From Bugula neritina (Eukaryota > Bryozoa > Gymnolaemata > Cheilostomatida > Bugulidae), in contig OZ037773.1 of the NCBI GenBank assembly GCA_964035545.1, forward strand, positions 5,005,251 to 5,069,250: a DNA stretch of 64,000 bases, written 5' to 3'. The position numbers and the translations under genes are program-made. The notes below the pieces were generated by a model. The model searched no databases and was not told where the DNA came from. It saw nothing but the letters and a program-made list of their open reading frames with translations. Position 1 is the first letter of the stretch. Each line of letters opens with the position of its first letter. This document shows, piece after piece, positions 42,401 through 55,533 of this stretch.

Positions 42401-45400
42401 CCAAGTTTGCACTTTTCTTTAAGCAGTCGTTACTGTTATTTTAACTTATCTTAACTCTTATTTTATGTTGTTTGCTTAAAAAGAGATAGAATAATTTGTT
42501 AACTACTATTTGATTATAAGAGTTGCAAATTGATTGAGTTCTATTTTCACTGCCAACTGGTCAAGCAACTGTTTGTATGTTTGCTGAGGTGATAGAAACG
42601 TTTTTGTTCTAACAGATGACAAAGCAAATTAGGTAATTGGCTAATTGAATGTCAAATTAAGGCTGTATTGGAAATTGATATGGCAGTCTAAGAGCTTTGT
42701 AACTAAATATCTTTCGTCTCCATATGCAGGATAAAAGTGTCCTAAAGTTTCACGGAAAATGGTTGGGCAGGTTTGGGGAAAAGGTAGAAGCAGTTATTAA
42801 AGTTTACAATCAAGATCAGAAGACAAAATGGATGAGAGAAACTAGGGCTATGTTAATTCTGAAAAAGACTGAGCACCCTAACATAGTCAAGTATTTGTGG
42901 GTGGGCCAAGGAGGTGCCTTTACGTTCCCTACTCATGGACTTAGTCAAGAATCTGCTGAGCTTTTAATAAAGCCAAGCCAAAGGTTGGTCTACCTACCTC
43001 ACCAATGCTGCTAATAGGATATTTTTAGTAAAAATACATTCAATCAACAATTAACTTTCCCATTTTCATTAGCATGAAAGAAAATTACTTTTGAATGTTC
43101 ATCAAATTTAAATGGACTGGAAATATCATCTTTAGGTTTTATTTCACTGATTACATGCAAAGTAAGGGTAGTAACTAGAAAAGTTGAGAAAAGCCTGCGT
43201 TCTAGATTAGAACTGTATAAAAATAAAATATGTGCCGTAAACCAAAATTTATTAAAACAGATTCAAGAATTTAGGCTATAGTTTACCAGTATACCAAATT
43301 TAGTTATCTTTGCATAATAGTTGCAACTCAAGTTACATTTATCTGAGTAATAAATCTATGAGTTTAGTCACCAGCTATGCACAGCATGGCTTTACCCTTG
43401 AATAGATGAGAATACGTAGAGAAATTGTCTACACCTGATGGGGAAGCATGGAAACTGCCGCACACACTTGAAATATGAATAATATTTTGAAGACACACAA
43501 TTTACATAACTCTGTAGACTGGTGGTCTATTAATCTATATTTTTTGCTCAAACATATAAATTCTGGTAAACATATTTCTGAAAGTTGAAACTGTAAAATT
43601 ATGTAAGCGGCTCACTTGTGTGTGAACCTTTGCCTTGAGCGAACCTTGATTTAAATTTATGCAAATTCATAATTTTTGAAATGCATTTAAAAGCATGTCA
43701 TATTTATGAATTTATTATAATTATAAGTAGGTGCTTCATGACCTGGTAGGTTCAGCCCTCTCGAGTTGGGTGTGTATAGATTAGCATAGAGGGCAAAGGT
43801 CAAGATATTTTAATACAGTATTTTTAGACGGGGTTTTCATTATACTCTACATATGTCCGTTAGAGTGTTATAGTTTGTATTGCAACCAGTGTAATTTATT
43901 TTCTTTACTATTTTATGAGTTCGGAATTCAAATGTCAAAATTTAATGACTATATTTCTTCCAATACCTACATTTCACATGGTGCGAATCATTACCAAAAA
44001 AATGGTTATGGCGAAGTTCCAATTTTATGAATTATGGTTGAATAATATTATTAAAAATTTGAGTAGTAATACTCAGTCCCTGGTAACACAAATAAGTTCC
44101 TCTTTAGAAAATACTTGACTTTTAATAATATTCAAATGTTTTGATTCTGTCTATAGTGACAGGGATGCTGTAATGTGGAAGTGATGTAACTTGATTAGTC
44201 AACTAACCTATAACATTAAATCTCTCATCCCAATTGCTGTAGCCACTTCAAATTTATGAATTATTATTGTGTTTTCTATATTTTGACCTCTTGTACACAG
44301 AGTTTGTTGAGTTTTTTGCTAGTTTTGCATGCATAATAATATGGCTCAGTGTCAGGTGGTGAAAGCTGCTATAATAGTCGGTTTTAATCAATTTTTTTCG
44401 GGGAAATTCAGCAGTGAGTCATTATTTTGTATCAATGCCTCTGTTCTAAATTAAAACTGTAGCAAAGAAATTTACTGGGGATTAAAATTTACTGAGGAAG
44501 TTAAAGAACTTATATATGTAAAAAAAAGCAAACCATGTTTGGTTATGTTATACATGTTTGATAAAAATATTTTTTAGCTTCAATATTACTGGGTTTTAAA
44601 ATTTATTTCTCCAATAATAATAATTCTTATACCTAAGTCTTTGGTGCATCTCCGGAATTTGTTGAAGGAAAAATCAAATAAGCATTTTAAATATTTTTGG
44701 CTTTGGATAAAGAATAGTTTATAGTAACAAATCTAAATACAGGTGCAATGAGTGAATGTATAAAAATTAGGTAACAATTTTTTGTAAATATTTATGAGTC
44801 CTGGGTTTATATTCTTTACCCAGAAAGAAATATTTTTGGTAATTTCCTTTCAACTTATGTTGACCATATTTTTCATAAATAATGGGAGTTGTCTTTTCTC
44901 TTTCAATATCCAAAATTCGTTCAACCAAGATTCAATAAAACTGATAGTTGTTAAGCAGCTTAGAAAATTTATATTGTTTTGCAATGAAAACATTATTAAC
45001 CAGTTTTTTTGTAAATTTTACCCACAAAAATAATTTTTGTACAAAGAATTTTACACAGCTACCTTTTTCAAATAAATACTATATTCAACTAAATAATAAA
45101 ATTTCTATACAATTTTCTTCTTTGCACCTGCTTGATGACAAATGAAACTCGAATCTATAAATGTCTTTTAGAAAGAAGGACTTCCCCATTTTTCCATTTT
45201 GAGATAAATTAACTCATATTCAATGTGGTTTGCTGAAACTGTTTCCCCATCAGCTTATTATATCTACAAATATAAATATATGTCAACAGCTGTTGTCAAT
45301 TCTGTAGGATGGTATGTGTGGAACACTACAAACATGGCTCTCTGAAAGATCTTCTGCTACACACCCCCAGACTACTTACTGGCAGCACTCTCCGGCACAT

Positions 45401-48400
45401 TGCCATAGGCGTTACGTCAGCACTGGCTCATCTACGGCAGCTACACATTGTACATAATAAACTTTGCTCTCGGACTATCTTCATCAAATCTATAAGCAAG
45501 GTGATCAATTTATGCTAACTATCTATTTTGTAAAAATAAACTTTTCATTGGATGTTTGGAAACAGTTGCATCGAATGAAACCACAACCATAAATTCACTC
45601 ATATGAGCATCCATTCATATAATGCAAAGCTATGGAAACCAGTATATAAAGCAGCAATTTAAATAAAATTCAGTTTAACCTTTTTTCAAATAAAATTTTA
45701 TTTTGACACTGATGAGTAATTTTATTCCAAAAAAAGTTTTTTTATAATTTTTTTCCGTTTTGTTTGTTTTTCTTGCAAAATATGCTTCTGAGAATATAAC
45801 TGGAGTCTCGGCACTTTATGAATGTTGACCAGTCACAGAATTACAGCACAAAATGGTTCCCAACTATCACCTGCAACATCACTGTTTAGTATATGGTTAT
45901 TCTAGAGTGGAACTGTTGTCGTAGTTGTGGGCAGTTTTGAAGAGAGCGAGCAGATAACTCTAGACCACCTCCGGAGTAGTGGAGATCCTCCATCTCGGGA
46001 TCATTGGGGAGCAACTATTCAGTTAGACCAGAAGTTTGCTGCTGATATTCGGAGTTATGCCCTCTTTATTTTTGAGCTTGTCGCTGCCTGGAACAAACAT
46101 AACGGTATGTATTGCTAAATGTGTCACAGTTATTCTGTTTGCATAAATGTTAATTAATTAGCAAAATTATGTTTGAACCAATTTTTGGAGCGGCCGTGGT
46201 CTAGGGGCTATAGCTATTGATTTAGTAAACCGGTAGTCACGGGTTCGAACCCAGATAAAGGTCATTGTTGATGTTAGGAAGAGCATCTCTTTATACCAGG
46301 GTTTCTCATAGGGATAGTGACTACCAACTTGTGTGAGTGAGTTTGAAGAAATTTTTGAATATTTTTTCATGTTTTGCAAATGTGTGTATCTGAAGTTGTC
46401 CTCTTTTCTGACAAAATCAGACCATTTCCGAGAACCTTGTAATTTATGACATGGATAACCGAGAAAATCTACTCAAAGTGTAATTATTGATTTTTCACCA
46501 AATTTTGAAACAATTTTGTGAATATTCAGATCATATGAAAGTTGTAAGCTGTGTAGTTGAATAAAATGTGGTAAGACAACTGACAAAGTTTCAGTTGTGT
46601 TCTTTTTATGTCGGATGTTTTGAAGAAGCATGAACCTTATAAAATATTATTGTTATCAAGTTTGCATATGTCAACTAACTGAGTAAGAATTTTGCCCGTT
46701 GAAAATGTCTGTTTGCTATGGCGCATATAGATAACTGAATCTGAGTAAATATAGCATGTGCAATAAGGATTTCGATTTGTTTCTATAAAATATATACTCT
46801 CATTTCACCGTTTAGTAAAGTTTGCAGGTGATCAGTGACCTGTTCTGTTGTTAGGTCAGCAAATCAAAGCACCGACACACACAGAGGCTGCTGCTGCTGT
46901 CAGCGTAATAAATGAGATGAACTTACACACCCTGCAGAGCTATCATTTGGGTGGCAAGAGGAAAGTTCGACAGAACAAGCCACCTGTAAAGTCCAGGTAA
47001 GCGTATGTTAAGGTGTATACATTTTATATGACTGTTTCTTTGCAATGGAAATTTTGGTTTATTTATTTCTTTATCATATGCTTAGTTTATATATATTTTA
47101 TTCTGGTGAAAAATTGTATTTGAATTTTATATAGTTAATTTACGTCATCAAGTTATTTGCTTTGAAAAATAAAAAAAATTATGTTTTATGACAGTCATCA
47201 AAAGTATAGATTTATTCTAAGTTGAGAAGTTTTACGAAAGAATTAATTGTAATTTAAAGGTTTGTTACATGTTATGTAGAGGTCTATTACATGTTATGTA
47301 GAGGTCTGTTATATGTTATGTAGAGGTCTGTTAATTGTTATGTAGAGGTCTGTTACATAAACCCGAGTTCTGTGAGATTGAGGAAGAGCACCAGTCCCAC
47401 CTCCACCTCCAACGACTGGTGGATGGAGAGGAAATGGCTATAGAAATGGATGATAGCTGTCCAAGTCATCAACAGGAAACCAGCGTGTTACCAGTGGACG
47501 TCATCGTTGACCAGTTTACTTATAACAAGTAAGAGAATTTGCATCTCTTGTTAATTAAAAACTTCAACTATATATGTAGTAGTATAGACTATGAAAGGAA
47601 GTTAGCAGCTGCAGTGTATTTCTATTTAATTGCTTTACTCGATATTTAACTATGTAACTATGTTTACTAGTATTTTATTGATGATTGGTTAAAGAACTGA
47701 AATATTCAACTCAACTAGTTTGCTGTGCAGTCCATGTTACGTTGAATAACCATGAGCTAGTGAAAGTTATTCAGATAACTGAAGTTGATAAAATATCTAG
47801 TCACGTGATATAAAATAGTACGAACATTAACTGATGGTTGCTGGTAGTTCAAACAGCTTTCATGTCAATGCAAATTCTCAGAAAAAATTTTTACATACAA
47901 AAGATTTGTTTTGTTTAGTTAATCCACCAATCAGGTTGCAGGGACATGTTTATACCATGTGACCAACATAGATTTTAACACAATGCGTAAAATATGTCAA
48001 AATTCAGTATTTCAACTCCTAGAGTCATGTTTTTCTTCATATTCCTAATAATTTCTAAGCAACTTAGACTATGATGTTCAGTAATGGTTCATGTTTATCT
48101 TTTTTATTTAAATAATATACTCACATTTTATCCATGCGTCTAACCAATATTATATTCCAGAGCTCGCTATCACCCAGTATTCAGTAGAACAGGAAGTAGT
48201 TCCGCCTGCAGCACCGACTCCGGCTATCCAAAGAGTCTTCTGTCTAACGCTGTCTCTAACGGCAGCGACTTGCATAGTCTGACAACTGCAGGTACAGTTT
48301 TTAAATGCTTTCTTATCCATGTGTCCTATATAAACTCAGTTGTACCAATATTTAGTGTAAAGAGTCATGTCATATAAAATTTCAATTTTGCAAAAATGTA

Positions 48401-50329
48401 TTATTTTTAACAAGTAGGCTGTTGTGTTTGCTGATTGAACTTAAAGGGTTTAATCGAAAAATTCCACTTTTCATTTTACAACTTTTCAAATCTAAAGGAG
48501 TTGTCCGATCTTATATTTAAACTCTTGATTTCTAAAGCTAAATTTAGTAATAGAAATTCGAGCTAAGCAAAATGTGGTTTTATATACTCAATTGAAAAAG
48601 CTGTAGATTGCTTCTAACTACCGTTGTATTGGCCACTTTCGCTTTTCTTATTCATTTTCCATAATCATAAAACTTATGTGCGAGTTTTCATTGCTAACTG
48701 ATTTTTCAGTTTTAATAATCTTTACCAAAATTATCAAATAGTTTTTTATTACTTTTATTGATTTGCAACTTCTAAATCGTTCTGAAGTTTACATAAGGAA
48801 ACAGTTTGTGTGATAATTTATTAAACCTGTTTGTTGTTGACAGATTACGCAGGTGCTCCCTGTTATTTGACCAATGACAACTCAAGACACGAAGCAACTC
48901 GTAAGCCATCACCCGATATTTACATCATAAGTCAGGAACGCAGTCACCACTCACCCAGTAAAAATGATATTCAGCTTGGTAAGCTCCCAGTCAATGAACT
49001 GACCAATTATATGAAAGCAAAGCAGACTTTACCTCGAGACATTCTGGAAGATTGTGAGGAGTATCGTCTAGACAATAGCCTTCATTCTGAAGATGACCAA
49101 ATCTATGAGACGATTGAAAAGGAAGTTCAAGAGAAAAAAATTGGAAACACGCCAACTGGGCTCAATCTAGTTGAACTGGCCGAGAAAGTAACCGAAGACA
49201 TCAATCAGTTTTTGAAATCGAGAACAAACTCGTCTTGCAGTTCACCAGCTTCTAGCACGATAAAAGCTGTGACGCCAACCAGCGAGTCACCCAGTCATGT
49301 GACCAGCTGCAAGGGATGTATTCAAACTCGCCAGTTGTCTAAACTCACAGTTAACAGAACAGCGTATAAGAATAGTCTTGCTGGCAGGCAAAAAGAAAAT
49401 ATAAATAGTACTTTTCTCGCTAGACCAGGTGTCTGTAGAGCTCAAATATATTATAGTAGGGAGTTGTCTTCAACCTATGACATCATCACTTCACATGTAT
49501 TGCATGTAAATAGCAAAATAACGAGAAAGTATGTGAACCAGTACATGGCGAGTATAGATGAACCAGCAATCAAACAGGTGAGGCAATTTGAATACGCCTA
49601 ATATAAATATTTCAACCAGAAACAATAAACATTTTCTGTTATTACAATTTTTCTATCATGAAATTTCTGCCAGGTTTTAATTTTCTTAAAATTTTAAACA
49701 TAAATAGTTTTTGTCACTCATATTATGTAAACTGAATTTCTTTTGATTAGTTTTCATTCCGGTGATAAGCAAATTGTTGTTAAAGGGGAGATAATTCCTT
49801 GTTGGTTGTTTTGAAGGTATCAACCTATAAGGTTATAATATTGATTGTTTTAGCATGTCTTCCATGGTCTAAAAACAAAGCTCACTATGTGTTCTCAGGC
49901 TATATAGTTAAATATATGTATGTACAGATCAAAGATAAATGCTCATGCATTGTTGTAAGCAAAATTATAATGGAATGTTTTAATGCAATAGCGTGGTATC
50001 CCACCCCTTTCCCTTTACTTCCCACAGGAAGATAAAATTCGAAAACTAGATGTAGTAGGTTAAGGTCGAAAGTAGTAAATATGATCATGGCTCTCTTTCT
50101 AGAACTTACTGGAAGCCTGTAGTCACATAGAAGTCCCAGAATGCTTTGCATCCTGTACTGCATAATACCCTGTGACATATGCGGGCAGCATTTTGTATAA
50201 CCATTGTACATATATTATCTGTGTTTGTAGTTGTTGATGTTAACTGAACAGTGTTGGCTACAGGACCCGGTACCTTCAGCTGATTCGATCATGTCACAAC
50301 TAAGAAACGATTTCACCTTGACCTCTTGA
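39437..50329 (+). CDS. 7TM receptor fused to a pseudokinase domain
   Basis: Eleven in-phase exons: 39437-39888, 40676-40874, 41971-42210, 42730-42983, 45308-45500, 45906-46104, 46855-46996, 47346-47528, 48161-48291, 48844-49577 and 50231-50329 (TGA). The product is about 941 residues. Residues 1-297 hold seven hydrophobic segments with class A landmarks: an Asn in TM1 (GVTLNLVTLIL), FHWSSVLC before TM3, LEKEYHKVR in the DRY position, and HPGYSLLSY at the end of TM7. The Asp of TM2 is missing (SNLSLTAIS). Residues 298-512 resemble a kinase: GKWLGRFG, AVIKVY (K321), the alphaC Glu334, EHPNIVKYL, and ADIRSYALFIFELV (alphaF, D493). HRD is replaced by HNK at 431-433, the catalytic-loop Asn by Thr, and DFG by GSF at 455-457. 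Residues 513-909 are a Ser-rich insertion. Residues 910-941 (LLMLTEQCWLQDP) resume the kinase C-lobe. The likely role is ligand sensing with non-catalytic scaffolding, which is inference. Confidence 0.75.
41533..41748 (+). mobile_element. tRNA-headed SINE with perfect target-site duplication
   Basis: Copy in an intron of the 7TM-pseudokinase gene: head GAGCAGCCATGGTCTAGGGG with a local GGGGTTAG duplication, B box GGGTTTGAACC, tail CAGGGGTTTCTCACAGGG. It is flanked by a perfect 17-bp direct repeat AATATGAAGAGCATTAA (41514-41530 and 41749-41765). Confidence 0.94.
46187..46345 (+). mobile_element. tRNA-headed SINE, internally deleted
   Basis: Same head (GAGCGGCCGTGGTCTAGGGG), B box (GGGTTCGAACCC) and tail (AGGGTTTCTCATAGGGATAG) as the other copies, but about 50 bp of the central part after GTTAGGAAGAGCATC is missing. 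It lies in an intron of the 7TM-pseudokinase gene. Confidence 0.88.
47258..47357. repeat. 22-bp tandem repeat copying a 3' splice site
   Basis: Four units of GTTATGTAGAGGTCTGTTAC plus AT start at 47271, 47293, 47315 and 47337. The last one contains the acceptor TATGTAG before exon 47346. The other units place identical acceptors before 47280, 47302 and 47324. Inclusion of any upstream unit reads GTT ATG TAG in the entering frame, so it would stop translation. Confidence 0.88.
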
Positions 50330-53300
50330 ACCAGTTAGACTTTGATAGCACAACTCCCATTTTCTATGCATTTTTACAGCCTACTAGTTTGATTATTCAT
50401 AGACAAGTATTTAGTTTTGTAAATTTTTATTGTGAAATTGCATTAACTTTATGCGATAATTAATTACTCAGCTTTTTTATATTAAGTAATCAACTAATTA
50501 AAAGTCTTACTATATTTCATACATTAATTAAAAATACTTGTAGCTATTGCATTCCTGACATTTGCCACAAGTAGTGGTTTACTGGATAAGTATATTGGAT
50601 GCTGTAATCTAAGATTGCGAAACATCATGATGACAAAAGTGTAAAGAAGGAAATGAAATTGTATATAAATTTGTAAATAAATCTTATTGATTATTTTATT
50701 AATATACTTGGTCATGATGCCATAGTACTATCATTGGATCATAACTCTGTACACAACCTCAAATAAATGTGCAGTTACTATGGGGATCCATATAATGTCA
50801 TCTCAATTACATCATTGTATACAGGTAGAATTCTTATAGGTTTTAGGTCTGCTACACTTCAAAGAGTTTATTGTCTATGTCTCATTAGTTAGACTCAGCC
50901 AGGCTGATTGAAACTGAATATTATAATAATTCTAAACAGGAAATTGATATATAGTACAGATTACTTTTCTAAGATCTACTGATTTAAAATAAATCTTTCT
51001 AATAATTCAACTTTAAAATTTGTAATTGAGCAGCAGCATAGGTCAAGGTTATATGCTATTGTCAAGTTTACTTAGTAAATGTACAATGTGGTGCTAAAAA
51101 TTAGAATCTTATTTTGACAGAAAAGCAAACAAAGAGGATTATACCATGCACTATATACCTTTGTTTTCCAACGCAGCACTAATTAAATGTACACAATATA
51201 TTGATTCCACTCAAAAATCTCTCTCTTTTTTTATATATTCCAAAAGTAAAGGCGAAGCAAAAGCTAGTGGCCTTTAGTTCAAATAATTACGAGGGTTCAC
51301 AACTCCAACAAATGCAGTTAATTTCGAGGCTACGGCTGTTGCTGTTACGGAACTGCCCATGCTATTCTTTACTTCACAAGGGGGATTAGAAAGAATCAAA
51401 ATCTTATCAAGAATAAGTTTCAAAGTTGGTGTTAAATCAACTGAAACTAGTATAATATAAATTGTTATAAAGATACCAGCATATTGCCGTATCTCTACAC
51501 AGCTCACATACCAGAGAGATTACAATGCTACAAGTTGACCTATGCACTTCAACCTGATAGGTCATAAATATAAAACAACAATTTACATGTCAACTAGAAA
51601 TACATCTGTATAATATATTACGAGATAAACGTCAAGTTGAAAAGACATTTATCATTTGCTGACAATTGATATTAGATCTGGCGCTAAGCTTGTACATTCC
51701 ACTACAAGAGTTAATTACAAACCAGCATATTATAGTTATAGTGAGAGAGTAGATACACAGGCTAGTTAGGCCTGTTATGGCCACCAGGCTTACTCTAGTC
51801 GCCCTATTGACTAGTAGAGGCACCGCTCATCACTCATAGCTCCACTCATTTTCACACACTGCCATTATAGGGTGGTGCTTTAGCTCTTACATCAAATTTA
51901 TGTATTTTAGTTTAGGGCAGTGCTAAATATGCTGATTATGAAAGCATAAATCAGTTTTTGGTGGTTTGGGCGCTAGATCAAGAAAAGTACATTATACATC
52001 TACAAAAAGTGTAGTGAAACCCATTATATATATAGATATTATTTTGATGCCTAATAACACTTGTAAGTTTAATATTATTTCACCTTCCTTTGCCACTTAG
52101 GCTGAAAGACACTTATCAGTTTTATTGAAATGGAATTGCTAGTTTTGGTTTTAGAGTTATAACTTCACTTTAATGAGCGAGTCACTTTCTTTATTGGCAT
52201 TGTTCCATTTAGGTTCAGTAGTGAAAGAAAATTGAGATAGCCTAAATTCGTTAAATTTCTTCACCTTCTCAATTTCTCCATTGCTGCACTTATACCTCCA
52301 TTGTTTCCAGAAGTCATATTTTCAGGAAAAAACTTTTTATTTTTTCTGAAAATATGAATGTATGTTCTGAGTATTGAAGATTTTGTGCTAAAAATTATGC
52401 AATATTCATTTTTATCACCTGTGTGGGTAATTTGATTCTTATTTTGCCCAAACAGCAGGATGACACCAGAGTCTAGGCCAGAATTAGCAGTGACCCTCAC
52501 TAAAGTTAACTACACCAATCAAACTGCCTTAGTGAATATATTTCCACAGCAGCTGTCAACAACTTCTTGATTTTATTGTTGACAACTCAAGACTCTAGTT
52601 ACAAAAGTACCATTTCCACGAAGGAATCTCCTTAGTGACATAGATTGTGGAGATCACCAACACTCTCGCACGACTACGGAAGAACAACTCTATCAATAAG
52701 CTGCCAAGCTCTTCATGTACTTCCTTCCACATAACAGAGCAAGTGTAACACGGCTTTCATTATAATCATATCTTTGTTCCGGAAATGGCTTCCAAGTTTT
52801 TAATGCAACTCAATGCTATCAACACTACAAACCGATACAACACTGTGTTTAGTGTAAAGCATACAGGCTTTGGTAGTTTTATTGTCAATCGGCAGTGTTT
52901 ATAACATCAGGTTTGATGTAAGGGGCGATTTCCATTGCATTTATAATTTAAAGATATACTAGATACTTTTTAAACCAACAGGTCACATCAACTTTGTCCG
53001 AATTAATAACAAGCATCCAAACTCCTAACTTTTTAGAGTTGTATTATCTTGCTGTTTTTCCTTCCTAATCAGCAGCTGCTGCTGACGTGTGCAGAAGGAT
53101 GTAGCTTGCCTTATGCATATTCAAGTAGTGACAGCCCACCCTCATATTACAATGGCTGAGCACTGCGGTGTGGCTAAATTTTATGGCAAATATAATAATA
53201 CTTCCAGAACATTCTCAAGTGACTTGTAATAGCCATGTGTGCTCCATTATCTATAATAGTCAATGTTATTTATAGCCTCTATGGTTCTTGCCAACTCTTT

Positions 53301-54110
53301 TGAGTCACTGGGAGAGATTGGAATAACTGTATAGCTGTACCAGCAACATGCCTCACAAACAACTCTATTAGTCCATATGGAAACTCTTCTAGCCTTAGAT
53401 CTATGGCAACACACAGCCAGTACCCGTTACAACCTACTTATTGGTCTGGTTTTCAGATATGATATCAAATATATTTAGATGTAGTGATGGAGAAATTTAT
53501 TACCCTAAGTTCTTGATTTGTCCTAATAATTTTTGGTTATGGGTATGGGTGAAATCTTGTGAGAAGATAACTTTTTCCGTTTCACAAAATCTATAGGTTA
53601 GTCTAATTGTTTTCTGTAATACTAAACTTCTTCATAAATGTAGCTTATATTTAATCAAAATATAACTTTTCAGTCAGATTTCCTGGAGGAGATTGGATTT
53701 TTATTGAATTGAAAAATAACTGTATTAGTGACATTAACCTCAATGCATTCATGTTGTACTCATACTATGTATATTACCCACAATTATTTTAAGAAAACTT
53801 GTTCTTAGCTATAATGAGATACATGTATTAACCTTTGAGAAGAGTTACACAAAATAGAAACAAATAAAAGAAAATAAACAAAATTTGAATCAACTTTATG
53901 AATTATATTTCATAGTGTCTCCAGCTTTGGGGTCTAGGACTCTAGGTAAACCTCTTCAGTCTCAGGGGGGTGAGCAATCAGTTTATGGTCTATCTCATTC
54001 ACTTGGAGTGTCTTGTTAGACATTTTACCAAGTTGAAAGTGAGCAGTGATAGTTACCAGTTTAGTAATATAATGGATGTACTAGCAGCAACATTAAAGGT
54101 AGCATTGGCA
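50330..54110. other. Downstream of 7TM gene, no gene seen
   Basis: Should begin with the 3' UTR of the 7TM-pseudokinase gene. The rest is AT-rich sequence in which I found no supportable exon chain on either strand. Confidence 0.5.
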
Positions 54111-54388
54111 ACAGCAGTAGCAGTAGTAGTAGCAGTAGTAGTAGCAGTAGTAGTAGTAGTCGTAGTAGCAGTAATAGTAGCAGTAGTAGGTCACTAGTAG
54201 CAGTAATAGTAGTAGTAATAGTAGCAGCAATAGCAGTAGTAGTAGTAGTAGCAGCAGCAGCAGCAATAGTAGCAGTAGTAGCCGTATAATAGTAGTAGTA
54301 GTAGTAGTAGTAGCAGTAACGGTAGTAGTAGTAGTAGCAGTAGTAACAGTAGTAGTAGCAATAGTAGCAATAGTAGCAGTAGTAGTAT
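54111..54388. repeat. (AGT/AGC)n trinucleotide repeat
   Basis: About 280 bp of imperfect AGT units with AGC and AAT variants. Poly-Leu/Tyr/Thr and poly-Val/Ala frames over it are artefacts of the repeat. Confidence 0.95.
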
Positions 54389-55533
54389 CATGTTGGCATG
54401 TGGAAGCAGTACGCACAGTTACTACTAAAAGTAGTTAGATGAAAGCATGTACACATGGAGTAGTAGATTGATGCTAATTACCCATCTAATGAAGGCAAGG
54501 GTTGTACAGCAGCTGTAGACCTGCATATAGCCCATTACTGCCAGTATAAAATGAAGTCATCAAAGGCTGTGACCAGACTAACAGCTATCACTGTATGTCA
54601 GGTACACTACCAGGTGCCAACTTATACTCAGCATAATACGGAGTTATCCTTCCAACAACTGCTCTACTGAAATTACGATTCATGAATCCCAAACAGAACT
54701 GGGAAGGTAGTTGTTATAAACTAGGTGGTAGGATTCCAGCTATAGTTTGGAAAACAATTCTTACAGCCGATCCATTTAGCTATGTTTTTCACAGCCTAAT
54801 AACTTCTAAAATTCACCGAAAATATTGATGATATATCATAATTACCATAAGCTGTGTTTAGAGAAGCCCCCTTACTAGATGATAGATCAATGATAATTGC
54901 CTCAGTCACTCAGATAGCCCTAGGCTTCTCTTATGAAATTTGACCTCTAAATTACATTATTGATGTGGCAGGTTAGATTTCACTGAAGAGATACTCAATA
55001 CTCTCAGTCAGTTGACCAAAGCAAGTCAAAGTAGGAGCAGAATTTCAGTTTCTAGTAGAAATCTGTAGCATTTCAAACCCCAAAACAAGTACTATGAACT
55101 CAAGCTAAGCATCTACATCTCAGACTAATAGGTGAATTCTATGCTCAACTCAGAAGATGCAGCAGACTGTTGAGACTAAAGGCAGCACATGGCACCAACA
55201 AGCAAGAAGTGGCAGCTACCCCATATAACCATTTATATGGTGAAGTTGTGTAGTGACTGCATACGGTCACAGTATATACTATTATACTGGGTGATGACTG
55301 TACAGCAGTAGTGTTAGACTATCATATTTCTATAGATTCTTTATAAATGAAGTTAATAAAACAGTTCTTCTAGAATGTAGATAATAATATAGACTACAGA
55401 AAATTCAGTTGTAAAGCTTCACTGATGGTTACAAAATATAACTATTGTAGTTGTAGAATATAGTGGATGCAATTTTAGAAGAAAGTAGATGTAGATTTAG
55501 AAGAAAGTAGATGTAGTCATAGTGAATGCAGCT
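54389..55533. other. Non-coding, nothing seen
   Basis: AT-rich sequence between two tandem repeat arrays. No exon, RNA gene or element recognised. Confidence 0.45.

Noticed and set aside
43915-45145. Several frames of 60-80 codons in the long intron of the 7TM-pseudokinase gene
   Set aside because: AT-driven Phe/Ile/Lys/Asn-rich composition, no splice-compatible continuation and no family resemblance.
42730-46104. An active protein kinase
   Set aside because: HRD and DFG positions read HNK and GSF, and no alternative exon restoring them was seen.
54093-54416. Poly-Leu, poly-Thr/Tyr and poly-Val/Ala frames
   Set aside because: Products of an imperfect AGT/AGC trinucleotide repeat.
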